A stretch of 19,853 nucleotides of DNA from Cochliopodium minus (GCA_024220525.1 JAMYWO010000069.1:136484-156336), one strand, 5' to 3'. Numbered from the stretch's first letter, positions 8,966 to 19,105 are shown. Numbers and translations: made by a program. The notes: a model not told the origin generated them from the letters alone.

Positions 8966-11900
8966 ATGGAAAATCAATCTTCACCATTTTTCAATCTATA
9001 TTCCAAAAATAAAAGATTATTCATTTTTCTTTTCAATGGATGGCTTGAATTGGTATAGAAAAAAAAAAAATATTTTTCTTATATTTTGTTAATTCATCCT
9101 TTTATTATTTGCAGCATGATTTCATGATCTTATCAAAGGTGGATAAAACATTGAGGAATGTGATATTTACATCACATACTTTTTGGAAAAATCTTTCCCT
9201 TCAAAAATACACTTATTTCACAATCAGAAATTCGCAAAACAGTTGTAAAACGATTGAATACATTAAATTTCTCATCAAATATGGAATGAACATGGTATAA
9301 TCAAAAAAATATTTAATTTTTATATTGATTATTTATTGAACATTTATAATTGAAATTCCATCTTGTATTTTACAAATATTAATTTCATTTAGTTGGTTAA
9401 TTACCTTGATCTATCTTTCACTGATTTCATGGGAACCAAATACTTGAAATACATTCTCGATAAATTTCCAAATTTGGAAGGATTGAGTATTTATGGGACT
9501 CAAACTGTAGGATATGAGATGAACGATCTTGATTGTTTTTGTAACACATCTTATCCAAATCTGAGATATCTTAATTTGGGAAACAGTCAGTTAACTACTT
9601 CTCTCTCCAAAGATTCTCCGCAAGAATTTATTTCTTCTTTCAAAAATTTGGAGGTGAATTCTTTCTTTGATTCACTTTTTTTTTTCCTTTTTTGGTTTCA
9701 TTCTATATTTTTATTTTTTTAAATATTTATTTTTCTTTCTTTTTTGAAAATTTTCATTTTGTATTTACTATTTTTATATTAGTTATTAGTTTTATGTGGG
9801 GAAAATTTATATGGGTTTTATGGATTAGATTACTCTAAACTAAGCAAATTAGTCATGTTGGACCTGACAGTCACAAGCACCAGTCTAAATCGTATCGATT
9901 TTGATAAGTTTAAGCTGCCTCCTTCTCTCAAATATATTTTGAGAGCAAAAGACCACAACAGATTCACTTTCTCTGTTGCCAACCATATTAAAGAAGAAGA
10001 TAAAAGGACGATGGCCTCAGAATACAAAGACGTGATAGAAATAGACATAAATTTGAATGTCACTCTCAGATCCAAAGAAGAGTTAGAGATCCTTGATGAT
10101 TTGTCCAAAGTAAAACATCTCATCAAAAACCCAAACATTAACACAGGAGAACTCAATCTCTTGCACGCCGCCATCAAAAATAGATCTGCTATTAGTGTAG
10201 TGCAGAGTTTGTTGGATTTGAAGTGTGATCCCAATGTGGTTAGCTCTCCTAATCTCTCAGCGCGTTCCAATAGTTCTTTGATTGTTAATTTTATTGAGAA
10301 AAGCTATCAGCTCAAAAAGATTCCCTTCAAAAGAGATTTTTCTCAGCTCATTGATCCTTATTTTTTTGTTTATCCAAACACTGAGTCTAATATCAGAGAT
10401 ACAACCAACAATACTAATCGTAAAATTTATGTGATTGATTTTTTATTTCGTTTTATTCTCTTAATTTTTATTATTATTAAAATTTAATTTATTTTTCATG
10501 TTTTTTTTTGTATTTTAATGTTTTTAATCAGTTTTTATTTTTCTTTCATTTCATTTTATTTTTTAGTGGGAATGAATTCAATACATATGTGCATCATCTA
10601 CAACAAAACTGAAGAAAAATACCAATACTTGGATTTATTGTTAGAATCTAAAGGAGATGTAAATCAAGGGATTGTTTCCTTTAACAGAGAAGGTTTTGAG
10701 AATGGGGTCACTCCTTTGATGTTAGCTTCGTTAAAGAATGATACAAAATTAATTGTGAAAAAATCTTTTTTTTTTTTGAAATTTTTTTTTAATCAGAATT
10801 GATTTTTTTTCAATTTTTTAATTAAGGAATATCTCATCAAAAATGGAGCAAATGTCAATGCCACTACTGGTAATTTTAAAGTTTAATTCTTTTTTTATCA
10901 AAATTTTTTACTTTAATATTTAAATAGAGAGAGGATGGAACGCTTTCTTTTTTTCAATGATTGGTGAAAAAAATAACATTATAAATGTAAAATATTTTTT
11001 AATTTTTGCTGTTAAAAAAATTTACAATTTTTTTTTTTCCCAAGACAACGAATATTTTGTACAAAAACAAATGCGATATTTCGCACATTTCTAAAGATGA
11101 CACGTCTGTACTTTCCTTGGCAATGAATAAATTCAGCACCAATAAAATATTTGAATATATAATGAAGTTGGGATTCAATCCTCCCAAGAACCACTTGGTG
11201 AACCTTTACAACTTTGCTTTTCGAAGTGGGAACGAAAAAGTTTTGAAGTGTTTAGATCAGATTCCTTTGAGTTTAAGTGAAGTTGGGGACAACATCAATC
11301 CTCTTCAATCTTACATCCTCTCCTTTTCTAATTTTGAAAAAGTCTCTTTTGAGAGGTATGGTCACTTTATCAACCACAAAAACAAGTTTGGTTACACTGT
11401 TCTTCATTATTCTGTCATCAAAACTTTCACCAGATTTTCTAACCACCATACCTACATTGACGAGAAAAAAACAACTGCACTTGAAGGTAAAACTCATAAA
11501 AAATTTCTTTTTAAAATTAAATAATTTCTTACCAAAAAGATTTGTTATCCAATGGAGCTGATCCCACAATTTTAACTTCTGAAGTAATTTTTTATTTCTT
11601 TGATTTCTTATTAAAAAGTTTGAAGTTTGTTTAGGGATGTCCAAAAATATTACAACAGTTTAAAATTTGTTAGTAAAAAATTAATATCCGCTAACAAAGT
11701 TGTAATATTTGGACATGTCTAAAGTTTGTTATTAACTTTAAATTTTCTTAATTTTTATCTTTAAAAATAGAACAAAAGCGTTTTGTTTTTGATAATGTCC
11801 ATTTGTGAGAATGAGCAAGGTAATTTTGGTCTTAATTTCACAAACGGGCCCATAATATTCAAGATCACCAACGAAGCATTCGAAGATTTTCAATACATCA

Positions 11901-13282
11901 TCAATCACGTTGAAAAAACGAGAGGAGAAAAAGCGTTGTATGAGTTTATTAACACTAAAGACAAAAATGGAGTGACTGTTTTGCATCTCGCTTGTTTGAG
12001 ACATGATATCCGCTTTCTTAAAATTTTGTTGGAAAAAGGAGCGGACATTAATTCTGTTGATCATTGTGGGAGGACTCCTCTTCATTACTTGTTTTATCAA
12101 TATTTTGGTGAGAAATTTTCTACAAATCTTGTAAGTATCAAAAAAAAAATAATTATTAATTTGTTTAAATATTGTAATTTAAAAAAATAATTTAATATTT
12201 TAATTAAAAAAAAATAATTTATATTTTGATTAAAAAATTAATTAACTTTCTTTTTAACATTAAAAATATTTTTTTTTCTCAATCCTCAGTTCCAACATGA
12301 TTTTGTCAAGTTTCGGAAATTTCGAGAACATTTTGAAGAGTTTGTACGATACATCCTTGACAACACCACTGTTGACGCTTCTCTTCGTGACACTTGCAAC
12401 AACAACATTGTTCATTTCTTGTGCCACATTCAAGATTTGGATTTGTTGAAGAAAATTAAGTTAGAAAAGAAAAGTTTGGAAGATCAAGACTTTAGAGTAA
12501 AAATAATTAATTATTTTTTTATATTTTAATATTTTTTTAATATTTTAAAATTTTTTTATTATACTTTTTTTTTTCATACTTTAAAGGGTTATAATGCTCT
12601 GATTATTTCGATACTTGAAGAGAAATTTGAGATTGTGGAATACTTAGGCTCCCACATTGACAACTTTAACCTGACAGACAAGAACGGAAAATCTCCTCTC
12701 CATTACTGTTTCACTACCAACAGACCTAAATTTCAATGTGCAGTAATAAACTGGACCCAAAAACTTAAAAACCTTCCTTTTACTACTTCTATAATGTAAA
12801 GAAAATGTTTTTGGATTTTTTATTTTTTTTTTTCAAAAAAAAATATTAATTATATATTTATAATTAATAATTAATTGTTTTTATTTCATTTTTCATTTGA
12901 TTGTTGATTTATTTTTTTATTTTCATTTATTAATTTAAATATTTTTAGATATCCCGTGTTTATTGAGTTTCAAAGAGATCAAGATCTCATCAAACAAGAA
13001 AACTTCAACTTTAAAAATAGATTCAAGATCCTTAATTATTTGGAAAAACAAGATTTGACTTTTTCCAAAAAATATTTGGATGGTAAAAAAAATGCAATTA
13101 CATTTGATTCATAAGATTTTAAAAAAATATTTTTAGTTAAATATTGTCTGGAAAATTTGTACAATCAAGGAAATCATTCACGTGAAGTAAACTTTAATTC
13201 ATTTTATTTTTATTTCTTATTTTTTTTATTTTTTTATTTATTTTATTTTTATTTTTTGAATTTTTTATTTTTTTTTTTTTAT

Positions 13283-13315
<33 letters not shown>

Positions 13316-15621
13316 ATTTTATTATTTTTTTATTTTTTGATTTTTGTTTTTTGATTTTGATTTTTGATTTTTTATTTTTGATTTTTTGATTTATTATTTT
13401 GATTTTTGATTTTGATTTTTATAAATTTTTTATTTGATAACATTTATTTTAATTTTAAAGGAATTTGATTTGGAAGGTTCATCAGAGTTATTTTCATATC
13501 TCTTTAAGCTAGCAAACAAAAAAGAAAAAATCCTAGAAAAAACTTTCTTCGAGTTTCTTTCATTGGTAGTCTTCTGGTACACCGAATACAATCATCATAC
13601 TCATGTGTTTTTTCAGATTAAAACCTTGCACCACCTTAAAAAATTTAAATTTATTTTCAAAAAAATTGTTTATCAAATCATTAACGAGTTACTAAAGTAC
13701 AACTTTGGTAAATATATATATTTTTTAAATATTTATATTTATTAGAATTTTATTTTATTTTGATTTTATTTATTTTTTAAAATTTTTTTTATTTTTTTAT
13801 TTTTTTATTTTATATTTTTTTTATTTTTTTATTTTTTTATTTTTTTATTTTTTTATTTTTTTTTCAAAATTAAAATAGATCAAAAAGTCGAAGAAATATG
13901 TTGTGCTGTGCAAACTCATCAAAAAAGAGGAGGAAGAAAAGGACAAGCACTACGGCTATTTCATCCAATATTTCATCGGTGAGACGAGACAAATGTTCAT
14001 GGATGGTTTTGTGTAAGAAAAAAAAAATATTTAAAAAAATTTAAAAGAATTTTAAAAAATAAAAATAAAAATAAAATAAAATCAAATTTTAATTGAATTT
14101 GAAAAATTAGGTATTGCAAGGCCAATAATTCTCTTTATGAGGGAAATACTTTGTTGGGAAGGCTGGAAGGAGAAGGATACCTCAATTTTAAGTCCGGAAG
14201 GTAAAAAAAAAAAAAAATTTTTTTGTTAAAAAACCTAAACATTTTTATTGAAAAAAAAAAAAGAAAATATCGTGGGTGTTTTGTTGATGGAGGTAAAAAA
14301 TTTTTTTATTTTTTATTAATTTTTTTGATTGATTTTTATTTTTATTTATTTTTATTATTTATTTTACTATTATTTTTGATTTTTTTTTGATTTTTTTTTT
14401 CAATCAAAAGCTTATAATGGAAAAGGATTGTATGAGTACCCAGGGTAAACTGTGTTTTTTTTTTCAATATTAATTTTTTTTGTTAAACTTATTTACAGAG
14501 GCATTTATAAATCTGATAATTGGAAAGAGGGAAACATAGAAAAAGGTGTAGTGTAAAAAAAATTTTTTTTTTATTTTTTTATTTCCATATTTTTATTTTT
14601 ATTTTTTTTATTTTTTTTTATATTTTTAAATTTTTTTTTTTATTATTTTATTTTTAATTTTTGATTTTTTTGATAGATATTGGAAAGAGGGAGGTTATTA
14701 TGAAGGGGAATTTCAAGACTGGACCCAACACGGCAAGGGAACTCTCTACTCCAACTATGGTTCTGTTATCTCGTAAAAATCTCCATTAAAAAAAAATAAT
14801 AAAAAAATAATTTTTTTTTTAAAATAAAATAAAAAAGTTGTGACACTTGGAAAGAAGGAGAAAATACAGGGTAATTAAATTTATGATCATTATTTTTTTT
14901 TTTAATATATCATTTACTTTTTGTCAGTTATGTTACTTTGAAAGATTCAACGGGACATAAAATTTCTGTAGAATGTAATGATGATGGCCAAGTAATAACA
15001 AACGCCACAGATTTCAGAAGAATGGTTAAATAAATAATTTAAAAATTATATTATTTTTTTTTAATAAAATTTTTTTTAAAAAGTTAAACCCTTCAATTGA
15101 ATTGTGCTACCAATCAAATTTGTGTACGAGAGCTTTCACGAGGTGTTGTTGGTGTAATTTCAATAAAAAAAAAAAATTTTTTTTATTTACATTTTTGTTT
15201 TATAAACTTTTTATTTTAAGATCCTCAATATATTTACCATTGTGAAACTTGCGAAATGGTTGATGGATATGGCTTATGGTATTCTTTTTTTTTATTTCGA
15301 AAAATATCTTTTAAAATTTTTTTTTTTTGAAAGTCTGACTTGTGCTTTTGAATGCCACAAGGGGCACAAGCTTGTAAAAACAACCCCAAAATGTGAAATG
15401 GGTATAAAAAAGTATAATAATGTCCATTTTATTTTAAATATTCTCCACATTTTTTTTTTTAAAAAGGATATTTTTGTGATTGTGCTGTGAAAGGAAATTG
15501 TTCCACTTTTTTCTTCAACCAAGACTATGAACCTCTTTTTTTCAATTATATCCACCCTCCTTCTGTTTATTATGAGGACTTTCCAGAAAAGGATAGGAAA
15601 GAAATCACTTACAAAAAATGA
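8966..15621 (+). CDS. F-box / LRR / ankyrin / MORN / UBR-zinc-finger protein, about 27 exons
   Basis: Exons: 8966-9052, 9115-9294, 9393-9653, 9783-10419, 10567-10754, 10827-10869, 10928-10986, 11045-11486, 11540-11583, 11771-12130, 12290-12496, 12587-12795, 12949-13082, 13137-13186, 13461-13707, 13879-14012, 14111-14200, 14264-14292, 14411-14444, 14499-14552, 14677-14772, 14838-14870, 14928-15024, 15084-15153, 15221-15278, 15334-15401, 15467-15621. Domains in order: an F-box (LELHDFMILSKVDKTLRNVI then FWKNLSL), LRR-like segments (NLEGLSIYG, NLRYLNLGNSQL), about eight ankyrin units (IEYLIKNGANVNATT, TVLHLACLRHD, LLEKGADINSVDHCGRTPLH), MORN units (LYEGNTLLGRLEGEGYLNFK, YYEGEFQDWTQHGKGTLY), and a UBR-type zinc finger (HCETC, CLTCAFECHKGHKLV, FFCDCA). 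F-boxes dock on Skp1 in cullin-RING ligases and UBR boxes bind N-terminal degrons, so a substrate receptor is inferred. Every junction is in phase except 13707/13879, which is off by one base. The MORN-to-UBR link uses a GTTAAA donor at 15025; if it is not used, the protein stops at 15033. Confidence 0.72.
11632..11721. mobile_element. MITE-like hairpin element inside an intron
   Basis: The left arm (from GATGTCCAAAAATATTACAAC, 11636) and the right arm (TAACAAAGTTGTAATATTTG onward, to 11719) are inverted copies. They share the ATGTCCAAA...TATTACAAC core and an inner TTTGTTAG/CTAACAAA pair; the left arm has a roughly ten-base insert and the right lacks two A. The unit sits between TA dinucleotides (TA-GGGATGTCC ... 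GGACATGTC-TA), the insertion hallmark of Tc1/mariner elements. The same ends are also flanked by AAGTTTGTT at 11623 and 11722, so a nine-base target duplication is possible. It has no coding capacity and lies wholly in the intron 11584-11770 of the F-box gene. Confidence 0.6.
13187..13460. repeat. Large T-rich low-complexity intron
   Basis: This 274-base intron of the F-box gene is nearly all T runs broken by single A or GA, shifting from ATTTTTT-type to GATTTTT-type units near 13335. Open frames across it encode only Phe/Leu/Tyr strings and are not genes. Confidence 0.8.
13745..13864. repeat. ATTTTTT-type repeat in the intron before the MORN exons
   Basis: T6A or T7A units run up to the acceptor TAG at 13878 within the intron 13708-13878. 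Both exon borders of this intron look real, but they are out of phase with each other by one base. No extra exon is visible within it. Confidence 0.75.
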
Positions 15622-15730
15622 AAACAAACCAAATAAAAAATTTTTTAAAAACAAATTTAATTTACAAAAATAAATAATTCAACAAAAAAACAAAAAGGTG
15701 CAAAGAAAAACTCTTCGTCATGATTTTTAT
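15622..15730. other. Convergent gap between the F-box/UBR gene and SGNH copy A
   Basis: About 109 A-rich bases separate the TGA of the plus-strand gene from the TAA of the minus-strand hydrolase. AATAAA-like words occur on the plus strand (15634, 15671). Nothing else is seen. Confidence 0.4.
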
Positions 15731-16671
15731 TTAAAAGAAATCTTTGGTTTGTTTAAATATTTCTTTGGCTAACTCATCATAACCTTTTAATATTGGGAAA
15801 GATTAAAAGATTAGGGAAGGGAAAAAAATAAAGATAAATAAGTTTTACCAAAAGGTGTCAAATGAATGTGATCATCCCACATTCTAATTCAGAAAAAAAA
15901 GAAATAAAATTGAAAAAAGAAAAATGAAAATGAAAAAGAAAAATTACTCTTCTTTTTCTTCTTTGGTTTTGTTTTTCATATTGATTACTTTTGTTACGTC
16001 AACATAACGAGACAGAGAAGGATTTTCTCCGCAATATTTTGAGGACAAAAGATTAATGTTGACACGCTTCTCATCATAAAGGGGAAACTTGTTGACAAAT
16101 TCATTATCGGGGAGGGATACGATCACACATTTCTTTTTCAGAGTAAAAATGACGTAGTGAAGCATTTCTTTCAAATTCTCCGCTATCTCCTCTGATGTCA
16201 AGATAGATCCCAGGTCATTCGATCCGCCAAGGATGATGAATCCAACCAAATCTTTACTTTCTTTGAACATCTTTATTCTCTCTTTCATTTGTCCTGTTTT
16301 TTCTCCACTCAATCCATATTCCACAACTCTATAACCCTCTACAAATAGAAATAAAGATATTTGAAAGAAATATGAATTTATTTCGGTCCAAAACAACAGA
16401 TTTATTGATTTATCATTAAATTAAGAAATAAAAGGATATGATTTTGTATAACTTTCATATATGTTTCAAATTATGGAGGATATCCTCAATATTTTTGAAT
16501 TTTACCATCTTTTTTTTCTTCCTTCAATAATTTCTCCAACAACCAAGAATATGGATGTTGCTTCAATCCATTTTTATAATATCCCCAAGTGAGAGAAGCA
16601 CCTAATGCTATTATCAGTTTTCCTTCTCCCTTTTGGCTTAAATTGGTTGTTTTTTCCGATATAATATCCAT
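15731..16671 (-). CDS. SGNH/GDSL-type hydrolase, copy A (GASL variant)
   Basis: Four exons: 16671-16506, 16338-15948, 15883-15849 and 15783-15731, with phases 1, 2, 1, encoding 214 residues from ATG 16671. Block I reads IIALGASLTWG with the nucleophile Ser at residue 26. Block III is ILGGSNDLG (Asn96), and block V is MWDDHIHLTPFGYDEL with the Asp/His pair. The SGNH residues are kept, but the Asp of the family GDS motif is Ala here. SGNH enzymes hydrolyse esters of lipids, sugars or acyl-proteins; the compact length suits a lysophospholipase or arylesterase type, and the substrate is unknown. No signal peptide is evident, so it is probably cytosolic. The exon pattern and exon-2 length (391) equal those of copy B, 158 bases upstream on the same strand, so the two arose by tandem duplication. 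Confidence 0.88.
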
Positions 16672-17506
16672 AATTACAGAATTATGGTCAATTATGAGGA
16701 TATTCAAAGGGATTAAATTGATAACGATTTTTTTTTTTTTTAATATATTTCAAATTTATATTGTATATCCCACATCAATAAGATGAAATGGTTGTGTTTT
16801 ACAATAGTTTATTCAACTAAATAACATTTTTACAAGAAATCTTTGGTCTGTCTAAATATTTCTTTTGCCATCTCATCATAACCTATTAAAATTAGAAAAG
16901 ATTAAAGGATTAGAGGAAAAGAAAGATCATTAAGATAAGTTTTACCAAAAGGAGTCAAATGAATGTGATCATCCCACATTCTAAAGTTGAAAAAAAAAAA
17001 AGAAATAATAAAATTGAAAAAAGAAAAATGTGGAAAACAAAATTACTTTTCCTTTTCTTCTTCTGTAAGGCTTTTCATGTTGATAACTTTTGTAATATCA
17101 ATATAACGAGACAGAGAAGGATTTTCTTCGCAATATTTTGACATCAAATGATTAATGTTGACACGCTTCTCATCATAAACAGAATACTTGCTGACAAAAT
17201 AGTTTTCGGGGATAGATACGATCACACATTTCTTTTTCAGAGTAAAAATGACGTAGTGAAGCATTTCTTTCAAATTCTCCGCTATCTCTTCTGATGATCT
17301 TTTCGATCCGAGATCATTTGATCCTCCAAGGATGATGAATCCAACCAAATCTTCACTTTCTTTTAACATCTTTATTCTCTCTTTCATTTGTCCAGTTTTT
17401 TCTCCACTCTCTCCATATTCCACAATTTTATAGGAAACTTTGGATAAAATAGGTATAATTAAACTATTCATTCTTTATATCTTTTCATTTTGCTTCATTT
17501 TTTACC
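15731..17506 (-). repeat. Tandem gene duplication covering exons 2-4 and their introns
   Basis: Both coding and intron sequence match between the two hydrolase genes. Examples are the shared words around CTTGTAAACAT-free 3' ends (AAGAAATCTTTGGT), TGAATGTGATCATCCCACAT, and long stretches of exon 2 such as AGAGTAAAAATGACGTAGTG. Shared intron words (AAATAAAATTGAAAAAAGAA types) indicate a fairly recent duplication. Exact identity was not computed. Confidence 0.8.
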
Positions 17507-17629
17507 ATCTTTCTCTGTTTTGTATAATTCTTCCAACATTATCGAATATGGATGTTGTTTTAATCCATGATTATAATATCCCCAAGTCAGAGAATCACCC
17601 AATGCAACTATTAGTTTTCTATTTTCCAT
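16830..17629 (-). CDS. SGNH/GDSL-type hydrolase, copy B (canonical GDSL, possible N-terminal anchor)
   Basis: Exons: 17629-17506 (minimal), 17437-17047, 16980-16946 and 16882-16830, with phases 1, 2, 1 as in copy A. From ATG 17629 the protein starts MENRKLIVALGDSLTWGYY. It carries GGSNDLG and WDDHIHLTPFGYDEM, so the Ser, Gly, Asn and His blocks are all intact. The frame stays open upstream of that ATG and encodes KKKVRIFHILGIYFLLFLGI, a basic patch plus hydrophobic stretch like a signal anchor, but with no in-frame ATG. An ATG at 17742 would reach it only if the nine-A run at 17709-17717 were one base longer. So copy B is either cytosolic from 17629 or a membrane/secretory form with a disrupted or differently spliced start. 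Copy B is the likely canonical member of the pair. Confidence 0.85.
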
Positions 17630-17742
17630 TATACCGTTAAAGGAGACGAATAAGAAGATACCAAGAAATAATAAAAAGTATATTCCTAATATATGAAATA
17701 TTCTCACTTTTTTTTTATTTTTCTTTGAAATAATCTCTTCAT

Positions 17743-17970
17743 TTCTAATCTATTTTTTGATACATTGAAAAAATGTTGCCATATTTAAAGTGTTTACTTG
17801 TTGGTTTTTAAATACAAAAATTTGAAAATAAAAAATATAAAGTTATTTTGTGAAACAAAAATGGATAAATTCTCTTCAAAATACATCTCTTTTGATACAA
17901 TTTGCCATAAATTTTCTTTCAAGAAAAAATGAATAACATAAAAAAAAAAAAAGGAGATTATTAACAAATA
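17743..17970. promoter_or_regulatory. Divergent region between SGNH copy B and the seven-helix gene
   Basis: These 228 bases lie between minus-strand SGNH copy B and the plus-strand receptor-like gene, so promoters of both are expected. An ATG at 17784 (minus) opens a ten-codon frame ending at TAG, directly before and in frame with the open region leading to copy B. A poly-A run precedes the receptor start. No specific site is recognised. Confidence 0.4.
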
Positions 17971-19105
17971 ATGACATGCACAGATTTTATCCAATACTCT
18001 GCCATAACACATCTTATTATACTATCTCTATCAACAATATCCACGATTTTATTATTCCTTAATCTGGTTAAAGTGGCATGTGGATATATACCTCAAAAAG
18101 GGTAAAAATTTCAAATTAACTGAAAAATAAATTTATAATTAAAATTCGATCAGGGGTAATCTCAACAAGATTACCTTGTCTAGATATCTTTTGATGCTCA
18201 CAATATCAAACTTTTTTTATTGTGTAATGTTGATCGGGATAGAAGTAATATATTTCACGAACAATATGATGGACAAAACTACATTAAAGGTTTTTTTATC
18301 AGCAGGATACGGAGTAATATAAATAATATCATTTTATCTTTTTAATTTATTTTATTTTATTTTTTTAATTTATTTTTAATCAAAGAGTAATTAATTTTTA
18401 TTTCAGATAATTATATCAACCTTTTTAGAAGTATCTGTCATTTCAGCTTATTTATATTTCAGCTTGGTAGATAAGAAATTTCCACCATTTTATGTGAATT
18501 CAACACTAATTTTTCTCCTCTCGTTTGCATACTCCACATTTCAATATTTCTTCATGAAAGGTAAAAAATAAAAAATTTAATTTAATTTATTTTTATCTTT
18601 TTTAATTTATTTTTATTTTACTTTTTTTTTAAAAAAAAGATCCCACCTACTTTATTTATTCTCCTCTTCCTTTTTTGATCACTCTAACAGTGATTTGTAT
18701 TCTTTCCATTTTCGCAACTTTCTTGTTTTTCTATTTAGCAGCAAAGAAAGCTCCCATTGGAAGAATAAAGATTTTATTGATGAAAAAAATTAGAGGTAAA
18801 AAAAAAAAAATTTTTAAGAAAATAACTGACAAAAATAATAATTTTTTTTTAAAAATAAATAAATAGGATATGTCATCAGCTACATTTTCTTTTTCTGTAT
18901 TTTTATCCCTGGAATTGCTATGGCCATGTTCGGAAGCCCAAACATGTACGTCTACATCATCGGAGCACTTTTCTATTCTTTGACGCCTACCATCAACATG
19001 TTCATTTGGTTGGACTCGAAGAAGTACTCCAGATGTTTTCCTTCATGGTGTTCTGGTAAAGAAACAAGCGACGATCACTTTGAAAAAGAGCTAAATATTG
19101 TTTAA
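17971..19105 (+). CDS. Seven-transmembrane receptor-like protein
   Basis: Five exons: 17971-18101, 18154-18313, 18407-18560, 18640-18795 and 18867-19105. All are in phase (2, 0, 1, 1) and give 279 residues. Seven hydrophobic segments are visible, including ITHLIILSLSTISTILLFL, YLLMLTISNFFYCVMLIGI, GIIISTFLEVSVISAYLYF, LIFLLSFAYSTFQYFFM, PFLITLTVICILSIFATFLF, YVISYIFFFCIFIPGIAMAM and YVYIIGALFYSLTPTINMFI. The short N-terminus, basic loop after helix 5 (KKAPIGRIKILLMKKIRG) and P-x-x-N in helix 7 followed by a cytosolic tail suit a G-protein-coupled receptor. The style recalls cAMP-receptor-like or other protist class E families. No ligand or family can be assigned. An unrelated seven-helix membrane protein is the alternative. 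Confidence 0.7.

Noticed and set aside
9830-10270. Minus-strand ORF of 146 codons inside the F-box/LRR gene
   Set aside because: It mirrors exon 9783-10419, which has LRR and ankyrin signatures on the plus strand.
13157-13354. ORF of Phe/Tyr/Leu strings
   Set aside because: It starts in a real short exon but continues into the T-rich intron. The phase-0 splice from 13186 to 13461 explains the region better.
15292-15654. Minus-strand ORF across the UBR exons
   Set aside because: It runs through introns and exons alike and encodes Phe/Lys-rich low-complexity sequence. The plus strand has ordered zinc ligands.
17794-18012. Minus-strand ORF opposite the receptor start
   Set aside because: It begins inside exon 1 of the receptor-like gene and is mainly Phe/Ile/Leu from A/T runs, with no domain.
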